A DNA stretch of 64,000 nt from contig NYUD01000073.1 of NCBI GenBank assembly GCA_002683825.1, positions 124,001 through 188,000 on the forward strand, in the 5' to 3' direction. Shown here one piece after another: positions 1-8,723 of this stretch. Origin of the DNA: Planctomycetota bacterium. GTDB lineage: Bacteria; Planctomycetota; UBA1135; GCA-002686595. The notes under the pieces are model-generated. The model was given only the letters and a program-made list of their open reading frames with translations, ran no database searches and was not told where the DNA came from. A program made the translations under genes and the position numbers. Each line of letters opens with the position of its first letter. Position 1 is the first letter of the stretch.

Positions 1-243
1 ACGGACCCGTCGCCCACCCTCCTCGAGGGCGACCAGGAGACTTCTGAGCTCGCCGCGCTGTTCGATGTGGCTCGGGATGGCGCACGCCGTCTCCCGGCCT
101 TCGAGACCCGTGGCGCCGAGGCGTTCGAGCATCGCGCGGCCCTGACCGGTCTTTGCCTTGCCGGGGAAAAAACGCGGCCGGATCGGCCCCTTCGGGACAG
201 ACGGGAGGCCCGGGGCCCGCGAATCCGCCGCGATCGGGCGCAT
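1..243 (-). CDS. Partial hypothetical protein (N-terminal 81 codons, runs off the left edge)
   Basis: An open minus-strand frame starts with ATG at 243 and continues without a stop to base 1. Codons are strongly GC-ending, as in neighbouring genes, and the gene is divergent from the radical SAM gene with 81 bases between them. The translation contains FFPGKAKTGQGRAMLERLGA and CAIPSHIEQRGELRSLL. I do not recognise the family. It could be a chance open frame in GC-rich DNA, because no stop is visible. Confidence 0.4.
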   Translation of the reverse strand, partial: MRPIAADSRAPGLPSVPKGPIRPRFFPGKAKTGQGRAMLERLGATGLEGRETACAIPSHIEQRGELRSLLVALEEGGRRVR

Positions 244-300
244 CCGACCGGAACCGCAGCTAGGCATTTTTTTCCATCCCCAAGGTTCCCACCCTGGATT

Positions 301-322
301 CAGCGCCTCCGGAAGGGCGCTG
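301..322 (+). promoter_or_regulatory. Hairpin around the radical SAM gene ribosome binding site
   Basis: CAGCGCC (301-307) and GGCGCTG (316-322) form a perfect 7-bp inverted repeat with an 8-base loop TCCGGAAG. The loop and start of the 3' arm carry the Shine-Dalgarno-like GGAAGGG for ATG 325. It may modulate initiation or be an operator; no experimental basis. Confidence 0.35.
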
Positions 323-324
323 AT

Positions 325-1728
325 ATGATCGGATGGCCCATGTCCGAATCTCCCCAATCGTCTCCCCAACGCCCTTCTTCCGGCCGAGCGGTCTCGAATT
401 CGCCCGCCTCGACGGGGGCACCTTCCAAGCCCCTGGCGAGCGTTGTTGCGACCTCGGTGCCCGATCCTTGCTACGGATTCGAGGCCGCCCATTTCGAGGT
501 CGAGCTGGGCAATCGGGGGTTCGAACAACTGGCGAACCCTACGGCTTTCCGGCGTCTCGAAGCGGTGGCGAATCTCCACCGCCTCGACGGTTCGTTTGTG
601 AGCAACCTCCTTCGCTCCAGGTTGCCCGAAGCCATACCCGTCGGCGAAACGCGTCGCCTGCCCTTCGGCGCGCACATTCCGACCTTCGCAGGCGACTACG
701 AGGTGCGTTTTGGGATCAACCGCGTCGGGGACAGCGACCTGCCGGTTCCGATCCCGATTGCGGCGGAGCCCGCGCGCATCGAGGTGAAGAACACGATCTT
801 CGAGGCCTTCGTCGAGCTGATCAACGCGTGCAATTTTCGTTGCACCTTCTGCCCGCAGACGGTCCTGAAGCGCGAGCAGCGGCCGATGGATTTCGAGCTC
901 GCCAAGAAGATTCTCAAGGACCTTGCGGACATGGGACACCACCATCCCATCCGCGTGCATCTTCTGGGCGAACCCCTGCTCTATCCGAAGTTCTTTGAAT
1001 TTGTCGATGCGGCGCACGACCTGGGTCAACGAATCTCCCTGGCGACCAATGGCTCGCGCTTCAGCCAAAAAAACATCGACGGCCTCCTGCGCACGGGACT
1101 CGACGAGATGGTCATCTCGCTGAACACACCCGAGGAGGAGCTCTACAACGAACAACGGGGCACGCGCGTGCCCTACGAAGAATACATCAGCGGGGTCACC
1201 GACATGGTCTCCGCCCTGGTTCGCCACGGCGGTCCTCCCAGGACCCGCATCAACGTCCTCTATGACGTCGAGCGCTCCGAGGATCCCGAAGAACAGGCGC
1301 GCGTCCGGCGGATCGCAAACGAGTGGATCCAGGTCGTACGAGAGGTCAGCGGTCGCAAGCTACCGGATGCCGAAGAGATCGTGCATCTGGATCCGACGGG
1401 CACGACGCTGATGGATCTGTACGATGGGATTCAACTCCAGTGGACGATCTACCACAACTGGGGCGAGGGCGCGGCGGCCAAGGAGCACTTCTGCGAGTTC
1501 CCCTGGAAGCACCTCGGGATCTTGGTGGACGGTCAGGCGACCGCCTGTTGCGTCGACACGGAGGGTGAGATCCAGCTGGGCAACGTGTACGAGCGGTCGG
1601 TCGAGGAGATCTGGAACGGGCCCGTGCTCGGCCGTCTGCGCGAGGGGTTCCTGCGCGGCGAAGCCGTCGAGCCGCGTTGCCAGCGATGCGACGTGCGCCA
1701 CGATAGCAAAGCCTACTTTCCACGATAG
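325..1728 (+). CDS. Radical SAM/SPASM domain protein
   Basis: Predicted iron-sulfur enzyme that cleaves S-adenosylmethionine to start radical chemistry; the substrate is unknown. With the start at 325 (467 aa) the CX3CX2C cluster motif CNFRCTFC lies at Cys169, Cys173 and Cys176. A C-terminal SPASM-like region has Cys390, Cys408, Cys409 and a final CQRC at 452/455, which could hold auxiliary clusters. Before the radical SAM barrel lies a roughly 110-residue segment that looks like a beta-rich, Ig-like domain (VELGNRG, YEVRFGINRVG). ATG 325 is preferred because GGAAGGG sits about 8 bases upstream; ATG 340 is the alternative. SPASM proteins of this type often act in sugar or peptide maturation, but nothing beside it defines a substrate. 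Confidence 0.88.
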   Translation: MIGWPMSESPQSSPQRPSSGRAVSNSPASTGAPSKPLASVVATSVPDPCYGFEAAHFEVELGNRGFEQLANPTAFRRLEAVANLHRLDGSFVSNLLRSRLPEAIPVGETRRLPFGAHIPTFAGDYEVRFGINRVGDSDLPVPIPIAAEPARIEVKNTIFEAFVELINACNFRCTFCPQTVLKREQRPMDFELAKKILKDLADMGHHHPIRVHLLGEPLLYPKFFEFVDAAHDLGQRISLATNGSRFSQKNIDGLLRTGLDEMVISLNTPEEELYNEQRGTRVPYEEYISGVTDMVSALVRHGGPPRTRINVLYDVERSEDPEEQARVRRIANEWIQVVREVSGRKLPDAEEIVHLDPTGTTLMDLYDGIQLQWTIYHNWGEGAAAKEHFCEFPWKHLGILVDGQATACCVDTEGEIQLGNVYERSVEEIWNGPVLGRLREGFLRGEAVEPRCQRCDVRHDSKAYFPR

Positions 1729-1813
1729 CCACGCTACCCTTCCAACCAAACGGGACGAAGCCTTCCGGGTCGAGCTTCGAAAGGGGCTCGTTCGCACCCT
1801 CGAGGAAGTCCGC

Positions 1814-2641
1814 CTAACCGCGCTGGCCGGCCAGGTAGGCCACGGTGTCGGGTTGCTTGGGAGCCCGGAAAACCGCTTCGGCATGTCCTGATTCGATCAC
1901 GCAGCCCGATTCGTCGTGACACCAAAAGACCGCGACGTCGTCGGCGATGCGTTGGGCCTGGGCCAGGTTGTGGGTGACGATGACGATGCTGTACTCCCCG
2001 CGCATCTTGAGTATGAGTCGTTCGATCACGTCGGTAGCCATGGGATCGAGGGAACTGCAGGGTTCGTCCATGAGGAGTAGTTTGGGCCGCAGCGTCAAGG
2101 CCCGCGCGATGCAGAGTCTCTGTTGCTGGCCTCCGGAGAGCGAATGAGCCGAGGCGTCGAGGCGGTCGGAAACCTCGCTCCATAGCCCCACTTCCCTGAG
2201 GACCTCCTCGCTGCGCCGGTCCAGCTGGTTCACGGGGCAGCCGTGTTCGCGCAGGGGGAGATAGAGGTTCTTGCGGATCGAAACCGGGAAGAGATTGGGC
2301 TTTTGAAACACCATTCCGATGTTTGCGCGCAGGAGTCCGATGTCGACGCCGTCCGAATAAATCTCGGTGCCTTCGAAGCGGACGCGGCCGCCGACCCCGC
2401 AGCCCGGGATGAGATCGCTCAGGCGGTTGAGCGTGAACAGGAAGCTCGTCTTGCCGCACCCCGAGGGTCCGATCAGGGCGGTGACGCGTCCGCGCTGGAT
2501 GTCGATGTCGACGCTCTCGAGCGCGACCTTGGCGCCATAGTGCACGCTGAGGTTCCGTACGGCGAGGAAGGTCTCGTCTTCGGGGTCGGGGAGCCTTTGG
2601 CTTTGGCAGGCTTCGAAGCAGCAGTCGCTCATGGGGGTCAC
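1814..2641 (-). CDS. pstB: Phosphate ABC transporter ATP-binding protein
   Basis: ATPase of the high-affinity phosphate importer PstSCAB, acting on the inner face of the cytoplasmic membrane. The 275-residue protein has a Walker A GPSGCGKT near residues 58-65, a Q-loop in VFQKPNLFP, the signature LSGGQQQR near 168-175 and Walker B LLLMDEP near 188-194. VFQKPNLFP is typical of PstB. It overlaps the end of pstA by 4 bases, as expected for coupled translation. The start could instead be the internal ATG at 2632. It is the last gene of the operon and converges on the radical SAM gene. No phoU or phoBR is in the window. Confidence 0.96.
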   Translation of the reverse strand: MTPMSDCCFEACQSQRLPDPEDETFLAVRNLSVHYGAKVALESVDIDIQRGRVTALIGPSGCGKTSFLFTLNRLSDLIPGCGVGGRVRFEGTEIYSDGVDIGLLRANIGMVFQKPNLFPVSIRKNLYLPLREHGCPVNQLDRRSEEVLREVGLWSEVSDRLDASAHSLSGGQQQRLCIARALTLRPKLLLMDEPCSSLDPMATDVIERLILKMRGEYSIVIVTHNLAQAQRIADDVAVFWCHDESGCVIESGHAEAVFRAPKQPDTVAYLAGQRG

Positions 2642-3504
2642 ACGCGTTGAACTCGACCGCCCACGATGTGTTCGACGGTCCAGGAGGCCAGTAGGTTGAT
2701 GACGAGAAGAAGCGCGACCAGGACCACCCCCGAGGCATAGGCGTTGGGTCTGCCTCCGGTGACCTGGGTCAAGTCGTAGATGTGCAGGGACAGGGCTCTG
2801 CCGGAATCCATCAGCGAGCTCGGCATCCGGTCCGCGTATCCACTGGTGAACATCAGCGCCGCGGTTTCCGCCAGGGCCCGGCCCACACCCAGCATGAGGC
2901 CGGCCGCGATTCCGGGGGCGCCGGCGGGCAAGAGGATCTTGAGAAGCATGGAGGTGTGGGACATCCCGAGGGCTGCGCCGGCCAGGCGGTAGTCGCTGGG
3001 CACGGCGCGGAGGCCGAGCTCGACCGAACGGATGAAGATCGGCAGGACCATGCAGGAGAGTGTCAAGCCACCGGAGAGAATGGAAAAGCCCATGCCCAGG
3101 GCGATGCAGAAGAAGGCGTTGCCGAAGAGGCCGAACACGATCGAGGGCACGCCGGCCAGGACGTCGAGACTGGCACCGACCAGGCGGCTCAGGGTGGGGT
3201 TCCTGCGGGAGAACTCGGACAGGAGAATGGCCGTCAGGAGTCCGATGGGAATGGAGACCGCCAGACAGACGGCGAGAATCAGGAATGTCGAGACGAGAAT
3301 GGGGAAAATCCCCCCCGCCCGTCCCGTGCGTTCAACGCCCTGGGTGAGAAAGTCCAGATCGATCCCGGCCAGGCCGTGCCAGAGAAGATCCCCGACCAAG
3401 CAGAGGAAAACCGCCGAGACCGTCCCTGCCGTGCCCCAGACCAGCGCCTGCACCAGGCCGTCCGCCACCTTTGCACGCGCGCCCCTGGACGTGGACCTAG
3501 ACAA
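2638..3504 (-). CDS. pstA: Phosphate ABC transporter permease PstA
   Basis: One of the two membrane permeases of the phosphate importer. The 288-residue protein is highly hydrophobic with about six membrane segments, and contains the EAA-type loop region (AGAALGMSHTSMLLKILLPA) that docks the PstB ATPase. The start overlaps the end of pstC by 8 bases and the stop overlaps pstB, so the four genes form one tightly packed operon. Length and order fit PstA rather than PstC. Confidence 0.95.
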   Translation of the reverse strand: MSRSTSRGARAKVADGLVQALVWGTAGTVSAVFLCLVGDLLWHGLAGIDLDFLTQGVERTGRAGGIFPILVSTFLILAVCLAVSIPIGLLTAILLSEFSRRNPTLSRLVGASLDVLAGVPSIVFGLFGNAFFCIALGMGFSILSGGLTLSCMVLPIFIRSVELGLRAVPSDYRLAGAALGMSHTSMLLKILLPAGAPGIAAGLMLGVGRALAETAALMFTSGYADRMPSSLMDSGRALSLHIYDLTQVTGGRPNAYASGVVLVALLLVINLLASWTVEHIVGGRVQRV

Positions 3505-4372
3505 GGGTGACGCTCCGCCTGAACTGCCTTTGCAGTCCGATGAGGAGAACGACCAAGGCCATCAAGGCCAACCCGGAGACGAAGAGGACCGAGCGGTGTT
3601 CGGAGGTTGCGTAGCCCATCTCCAGGGCGATGTTGGCCGTGAGCGTTCGCACCGGGTCGAAGAGGCTCGTTGGAATCTGAACCACGTTGCCGCAGACCAT
3701 CAGGACCGCCATGGTCTCACCGACCGCGCGCATCGTGCCCAAGAGGAGGGCGATCAAGAGTCCCGGGGCGGCCTCGGGCAGGACCACTCCGCGGAGCGTC
3801 GTCCAGCGCGAGAGGCCCAGAGCGGCCGCTCCCTGGAGGTGTGCCTGGGGGATGGTGGCGAGGGTCGCGCTGGCGAGCATGGCGATCGTGGGCAGGATCA
3901 TCAGCGTCAGGACGAGAATTCCGGCCAGGAGGTTCTGACCCGGCGGCGCGAGGCGTTGCAGGATGGGGACGAGCGTGACGAGGCCCCAGAACCCGTAGAT
4001 GACCGAGGGGATGCCTGCGAGCAACTCGACGATGCGGCGCTGGAGTGTGGCCAGCGCCTTCGGTGCGTAGAAGTGGCAGAAGACGGCCGAAAGAAGGCCC
4101 GCCGGCGCCGCGATGAGTACCGCCCCGAGGGTGGAGAGAAGGGTGGCCGCCAGCATCGGTACCAGGCGGTACTGGTTCTCACCCTCGGCGGTGCTCGGTA
4201 ACCAGTCCCCGTCGGTAACGAACCTCGCGATGCCGATGCGACGCAAGGCGGGCAGGGATTCGGCCAAAAGGAAGTAGACGATCAGGAGGACGATCGAGCT
4301 CGCCAGAACACTTGCTCCGCGCAATCCCCACAGAAGAATCCGATCGTTTCTGGTGGCCCCTCTCGTCTTCAT
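3497..4372 (-). CDS. pstC: Phosphate ABC transporter permease PstC
   Basis: Second permease of the phosphate importer; 291 residues, about six membrane segments. The docking loop appears around AAALGLSRWTTLRGVVLPEA. The first membrane segment (ASVLASSIVLLIVYFLLAES) is followed by a periplasmic stretch typical of PstC. It overlaps pstS by 4 bases (ATGA), so translation is probably coupled to pstS. Confidence 0.95.
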   Translation of the reverse strand: MKTRGATRNDRILLWGLRGASVLASSIVLLIVYFLLAESLPALRRIGIARFVTDGDWLPSTAEGENQYRLVPMLAATLLSTLGAVLIAAPAGLLSAVFCHFYAPKALATLQRRIVELLAGIPSVIYGFWGLVTLVPILQRLAPPGQNLLAGILVLTLMILPTIAMLASATLATIPQAHLQGAAALGLSRWTTLRGVVLPEAAPGLLIALLLGTMRAVGETMAVLMVCGNVVQIPTSLFDPVRTLTANIALEMGYATSEHRSVLFVSGLALMALVVLLIGLQRQFRRSVTLV

Positions 4373-5214
4373 TTGGCGGAAACGGGAGCGTAGTAAAGAT
4401 CTTGGACGAGATCGTGGACGGCCTCAGAACGACAATAGTCGATGAAATGCCGGGCGAGCTCCGGCGGGTTCTTTCTTGTTAGGAGGATGAGGGGCCGGCC
4501 GATGGGGAATTTGCCGGCATGAACATTGGCTGTGGTCGCCGGGATTCCGGCCGTGTCGAGCAGTCGGATCAGCGTTCGCTGGCCGATTTCGTATTCTGCT
4601 GCGCCGACCGACACATAGCCGATCGCATGCGGGTTTCCGGCGACCGTGATGATTCCCTGCTGGTTGTCTCCGATCACGACGTCCGGCTGAACCGACGATT
4701 CCTTGAGACCGAAGTACTTGAGAAACACCTCGAGTGTGGCGCGACCGGAGGCCTTGTGGACGACGGTGATGGGGGCGTCGGGTCCACCGACCTGCGACCA
4801 GTTTGAGATCGCACCGGTGTAGATGCCCTTGACTTGAGCGTCCGCGAGCTCGCGGATCGGGTTGTTTGCATGGAGGATGATGGCGACACCGTCGAGGGCG
4901 AACACGAAGGGCATGAGTTCGGCGGCTTCACTCGGTTTCAAGTCCCGCGATACCATTCCGATGTCCGCGATGCTGCGTGTGACGTCGGCGATCCCACGCG
5001 AGGAGCCACCGGTTTGAACGTCGATGCGGACGGCCGGGTGCAGTCCTTCGAAGCGTTTGGAGATGTCGGAGACCAGGGGTGCGCAGGTGCTGGAACCGGT
5101 GATGACCAGTCGGCCGGAGAGCTGCCCTGCGGCCGCCTGGGGGGTGGCGTTGCCGCAAGCGGCTTGGAGCAGGACGAGGCCTGCGAGGCCGGTGAGATGG
5201 AGTGAGTGGCGCAT
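4369..5214 (-). CDS. pstS: Phosphate-binding lipoprotein PstS
   Basis: Periplasmic or membrane-anchored phosphate receptor that delivers phosphate to PstCA. The N-terminus has a short basic region, a hydrophobic stretch and a lipobox LQAAC with Cys20, so it is a lipoprotein. TGSSTCAPL, GGSSRGIADV and HKASGRATLEVF match the phosphate-contacting loops of the PstS family. At 281 residues it is of normal size. It is the first gene of pstSCAB; its promoter should lie in the region upstream of 5214. I could not identify a confident Pho box there. Confidence 0.94.
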   Translation of the reverse strand: MRHSLHLTGLAGLVLLQAACGNATPQAAAGQLSGRLVITGSSTCAPLVSDISKRFEGLHPAVRIDVQTGGSSRGIADVTRSIADIGMVSRDLKPSEAAELMPFVFALDGVAIILHANNPIRELADAQVKGIYTGAISNWSQVGGPDAPITVVHKASGRATLEVFLKYFGLKESSVQPDVVIGDNQQGIITVAGNPHAIGYVSVGAAEYEIGQRTLIRLLDTAGIPATTANVHAGKFPIGRPLILLTRKNPPELARHFIDYCRSEAVHDLVQDLYYAPVSAK

Positions 5215-5432
5215 CGTGAAAGCGGGCGCTGGACAGAAGAGTCCAAGGTGGAAATCAATTCCTGTGCCGCAGGGTCCCGGGGGCCTCTCATGCCTTATGC
5301 GCTTTCCTAAGGGCCCTTGGATCTCCTGCCGTCGATATTTTTGACGACAGAAGTCTGAATTATGGACGCGCTCTTCCTGTGGGGCAAGGGCTTTGCGGAC
5401 CCGGCGGCCACAGACGAGACTGGGCGCCCACG

Positions 5433-7475
5433 ATGGCGTTCTACTCCACGGCCGTCTTTGTCGGGGCCTTCCTGCTCTTCCTCGTCCAACCCGTTCTGGG
5501 CCGGTTCCTCCTGCCGGTTTTCGGGGGTGGGGCGGCGGTCTGGACCGCGTGCCTGGTCTTCTTCCAGGGCGGGCTCTTCCTCGGCTATCTCTACGCCCAC
5601 TTTCTGGGGCGCATTCCCCTGCGCGCCCAGGTCCTTGTTCATGCGGGCTTCGGAGTTGCCGCCATCCTGCTGGGGGGTGATCTGCGCTCGTTTCTGGACG
5701 GCTTCGATGCCGGGCCTGGGGATCTATTCTGGGGAATTCAGCGGGCCCTGGTGGTGTCGGTGGGGTTGCCCTATGTCCTTCTGGCTGGGACTTCGCCGAC
5801 CCTGCAGCGCTGGCTCGAGAGGGCGCGCCCCGGGGCGTCCGCCTATCGACTTTATTCCATTTCGAATCTGGCCTCGTTCGCGGCCCTCTTGCTCTATCCC
5901 ACGCTGATCGAGCGTTTCTTCACACGCACCGAGCAGGCGTCGATCTTCCGCGGCGGCTATGTCCTCTTCGTGCTCGTCGTGGCCGTGGCCGGGTTCGATG
6001 CCGTGCGGGCCACCTCCACCGGGGCTCGTGTCGAAATGGAGGCCGTGGAGCGCCCCGGTTCCCGGGGTCGCGTCCTTGTCTGGTGGCTTTACCCGGCGCT
6101 CTCGAGTGCCTGGTTGGTCGCGGTCACCCAGGCGGTTTCCCAAAACGTGCCGCCGATGCCGTTTCTGTGGTTGTTCTTCCTGGCCGCCTATCTCGCTTCC
6201 TACGCCTTCGCGTTTCGGGGTTGGAACTGGGTCTGCGGCTCCGTGATGACCCTCGCCTTCGCCGTTCAAGCCGTCGCCCTGGGCTTTGCGCACTACGGCC
6301 GTCTGGCCCTGTGGGACGAACACTTCGGCTTGCAGGTCGGCCTGTACGGCGGGACTCTTTTTTGCGGCGCATGCTTTCTACACGGTCGCGTGTACAGGGC
6401 GCGTCCCGCCAGGGCGGGTTCGTCCTCGTTCTATCTTGCGTTGGCGGGTGGGGGAGCGATCGGTGGATTGCTGGTGGCCGTGGTCGTTCCGGCCATCTCC
6501 TCCGGCTGGATCGAATTGCCCGTGCTGACCCTCGCCACGTCCCTCCTCGCACTCCTCAGCACGGTCCGAGCGAGCGGGCGGGCACGGCGTCCCCTGACCG
6601 CCCTTTTGGCGCTTCTATGGGTGGCCTTCGCAGGCTACCTGGGCTACCAGGAGGTTCAGCTCCGCGACCAGGCCCTCCTTCGTCGGCGCAACTCCTTCGG
6701 TGTTCATACGGTCTACGAGTTGCAGCCCGAGGATCCCGTTTTCCACCGCTACCAGTTGCATTCAGGAAGCATCGTTCACGGCTGGCAGTTTCAGAGACCT
6801 GAGTATCGAGCTGAGTCCACCGCATACTTCACACGCCAGAGCGGAGTGGGGCGCGCCCTGCGCGCCTTCCCCGGCGATCGTCCCTTGAACATCGGCGTCG
6901 TCGGACTGGGGGCGGGAGTTCTTGCGACCTACGGTGCAAAGGGCGATCGCATGCGCTTCTACGAGATCGATCCGAAGGTGATCGATCTCGCGGAGCAGAC
7001 ATTCACCTTCCTCAGCGACAGTGCCGCGGATGTGGAGATTGTCGAAGGGGACGCGCGCATCGTCCTGCAAAACGAGCCGGATCAGAACTTCGATCTCCTG
7101 GTGCTCGATGCTTTCTCCGGCGATGCGATTCCCGTGCACCTGCTCACCTCGGAGTGTTTCGAAATCTATCTGCGCCACCTCCAGGCGGAGGGCGTGATCG
7201 CCGTCCACGTCTCTTCGCGCTATCTCGATCTCGTGCGCGTGCTGGCCACGACGGCTGCGGAACATCAGCTCGAGGGGGGCTGGATTTCGAACCATGCAGA
7301 GGATCTCGCCGCCCTGCCCTCCACCTGGGTCCTTCTGTGCAGGAATCGTCGATTTTTCTCGCACCCGGGGATCGCTCCGGTCGCCCGTTCGCTGCGCGAC
7401 GTTCGCCGTCCGAGCCGGCTTTGGACCGACGAGCATGCGGCGCTCTTCGAGGTGCTTTCCTGGGGGCAGCGGTAG
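5433..7475 (+). CDS. Polytopic membrane protein with a C-terminal spermidine-synthase-like domain
   Basis: The 680-residue protein (start at 5433, MAFYSTAVF) has an N-terminal part of roughly ten or more membrane segments, then a cytoplasmic Rossmann-fold domain in the last 230 residues. That domain has the SAM-binding-like loop VVGLGAGVLATY, the acidic YEIDPKVIDLA and the segment LDAFSGDAIPVHLLT. This is the 'fused MFS/spermidine synthase' architecture. True spermidine synthases have a GGGDGG-like loop and a DP-containing catalytic segment; both differ here, so polyamine synthesis should not be assumed. It is divergent from pstS. A longer start at 5379 would add a non-hydrophobic leader and is less likely. 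Confidence 0.85.
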   Translation: MAFYSTAVFVGAFLLFLVQPVLGRFLLPVFGGGAAVWTACLVFFQGGLFLGYLYAHFLGRIPLRAQVLVHAGFGVAAILLGGDLRSFLDGFDAGPGDLFWGIQRALVVSVGLPYVLLAGTSPTLQRWLERARPGASAYRLYSISNLASFAALLLYPTLIERFFTRTEQASIFRGGYVLFVLVVAVAGFDAVRATSTGARVEMEAVERPGSRGRVLVWWLYPALSSAWLVAVTQAVSQNVPPMPFLWLFFLAAYLASYAFAFRGWNWVCGSVMTLAFAVQAVALGFAHYGRLALWDEHFGLQVGLYGGTLFCGACFLHGRVYRARPARAGSSSFYLALAGGGAIGGLLVAVVVPAISSGWIELPVLTLATSLLALLSTVRASGRARRPLTALLALLWVAFAGYLGYQEVQLRDQALLRRRNSFGVHTVYELQPEDPVFHRYQLHSGSIVHGWQFQRPEYRAESTAYFTRQSGVGRALRAFPGDRPLNIGVVGLGAGVLATYGAKGDRMRFYEIDPKVIDLAEQTFTFLSDSAADVEIVEGDARIVLQNEPDQNFDLLVLDAFSGDAIPVHLLTSECFEIYLRHLQAEGVIAVHVSSRYLDLVRVLATTAAEHQLEGGWISNHAEDLAALPSTWVLLCRNRRFFSHPGIAPVARSLRDVRRPSRLWTDEHAALFEVLSWGQR

Positions 7476-7574
7476 GGAGGGTTCGAAGAGAATGCAATGG
7501 GATGGAGCCGTGCTCGTGGAGTCGGGATTCCCTTTGATTTGTTGGCCCCCATCCCCAAAGCTTGCTGTGTCCAT

Positions 7575-8723
7575 ATGAGTACTCCTACAGGGACAGGGCT
7601 TCTGATCGTGGATGCAAGTCGGGCCCGTTCAAGGCGGATCTCGAGGGCCTTCGTCGACCAGTGGGGGATCGCTCCGGCCGAGCGGGTCGAGAGTGTCGAC
7701 GGCGCCCGGGAGAAACTGCAACGGGGCGCGACAAGATGGGTGCTAGCCCACGCCTCGCTCACGGCCGGCGCCGTGGGGGGGGTGGCCAGTCGATGTTCCG
7801 AACTCAGGACACCGCTCTTCGTTCTTCACGGAGGCAGTGGTGCCCCGGCCTGGTGCCAACGTGCCGCCGGAGTGTGGCATGTCCTTCCGGATGAGGCGCA
7901 GGATCTGCCGGTCCGGGTCGAACGCGCTCTCTTTGAGAAGGGGACCGTGCACGGAGAAGAGGACGGGAGTTCCGCCTGGGAAACCCATCGGCGCTGGCTC
8001 GAACATCTTCCGCTCGCTGTCTGCGTGTACGACGCGTGCGGCGAGCTGGTGTATGTGAACCCCGCCTGGGCCGGCGGAGCAGAACAGCCCGCGTTGAGCG
8101 AAAGCTCCGTGCGGATGAGCCCCTATCTCGCTGCCCTCGGAGAGGGACGCGCGAGCATCGTTCTGGAGAACGGCACGGAGTTGTTCTTCGAGCGTTTCGA
8201 CCTTCCTTCTACCGATCGGCGGGCGATCCTGGTACGGATGCATGCCGCCGAGTCGGATAGCCTTGGCGGGGACGAGCGAAGCTGGCGTTGGGACGTCGCC
8301 CGGGGTCACTTCTCGCTTTCCGGGGAGTGGAAACGGCGGCTCGGTCTGAACTCTGCGCCGGATTCGATCACGGCCTTCGAGAGCTGCATACACCAAGCGG
8401 ATCTCGCCCGCGTGCGTCGCGCGATTCGGGATGCACTCGCGAGCGGGAGCGAGCGCTTCGAAATCCGCTTGCGCCTTTTGAACTCACGGGGAGCCTCACT
8501 CTCCTGCACGAGCGAAGGGGTCGTCTTGGCCAGGGATGGAGAGGGCGCTCCCCGGGTGGTTGTCGGTCGCTTGAGCGAAACCCAGGCCGCCTTCGAAGAA
8601 CGTCCCGGGCTCTCGATTCAACCTACGATGAGGCCGGCGGAGAACCCGGTCCGGTGGGCGGGCGAGCAGGCCTCTTCGTGGAAGACGAGGAGAGCATCGT
8701 CCACCTGGCGCAAGCACAGCTGA
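7575..8723 (+). CDS. PAS-domain sensor protein, probably a truncated remnant of a hybrid histidine kinase
   Basis: Start at 7575 (MSTPTGTGLL) gives 382 residues. The first ~110 look like a receiver domain (GLLIVDASRAR) without a clear phospho-accepting aspartate. A PAS-like segment follows (WLEHLPLAVCVYDACGELVY), then a PAS_3-like fold (WRWDVARGHFSLSGEWKRRL to VVVGRLSE). Directly afterwards the frame enters low-complexity sequence and ends, with no HisKA or HATPase domain. A receiver-like sequence resumes in another frame just downstream. I infer loss of the kinase core plus a frameshift. It may still be expressed as a sensory protein. Confidence 0.6.
   Translation: MSTPTGTGLLIVDASRARSRRISRAFVDQWGIAPAERVESVDGAREKLQRGATRWVLAHASLTAGAVGGVASRCSELRTPLFVLHGGSGAPAWCQRAAGVWHVLPDEAQDLPVRVERALFEKGTVHGEEDGSSAWETHRRWLEHLPLAVCVYDACGELVYVNPAWAGGAEQPALSESSVRMSPYLAALGEGRASIVLENGTELFFERFDLPSTDRRAILVRMHAAESDSLGGDERSWRWDVARGHFSLSGEWKRRLGLNSAPDSITAFESCIHQADLARVRRAIRDALASGSERFEIRLRLLNSRGASLSCTSEGVVLARDGEGAPRVVVGRLSETQAAFEERPGLSIQPTMRPAENPVRWAGEQASSWKTRRASSTWRKHS

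Noticed and set aside
1729..1813. Bidirectional terminator between the convergent radical SAM and pstB genes
   Set aside because: Only a weak 5-bp inverted repeat (1771-1790) with a 10-base loop and no T run; not enough to call a terminator.
3032..4201. 389-codon plus-strand frame across pstA/pstC
   Set aside because: It is antisense to two clear membrane permease genes and has the charged, repetitive composition of a GC-rich shadow frame.
5215..5432. Pho box or clear promoter for pstS
   Set aside because: A TTGACG is present but spacing to any -10-like hexamer is too short, and no repeated CTGTCAT-like element is visible.
5433..7475. Naming this gene speE (spermidine synthase)
   Set aside because: Core aminopropyltransferase motifs are altered and the protein is mostly membrane segments.
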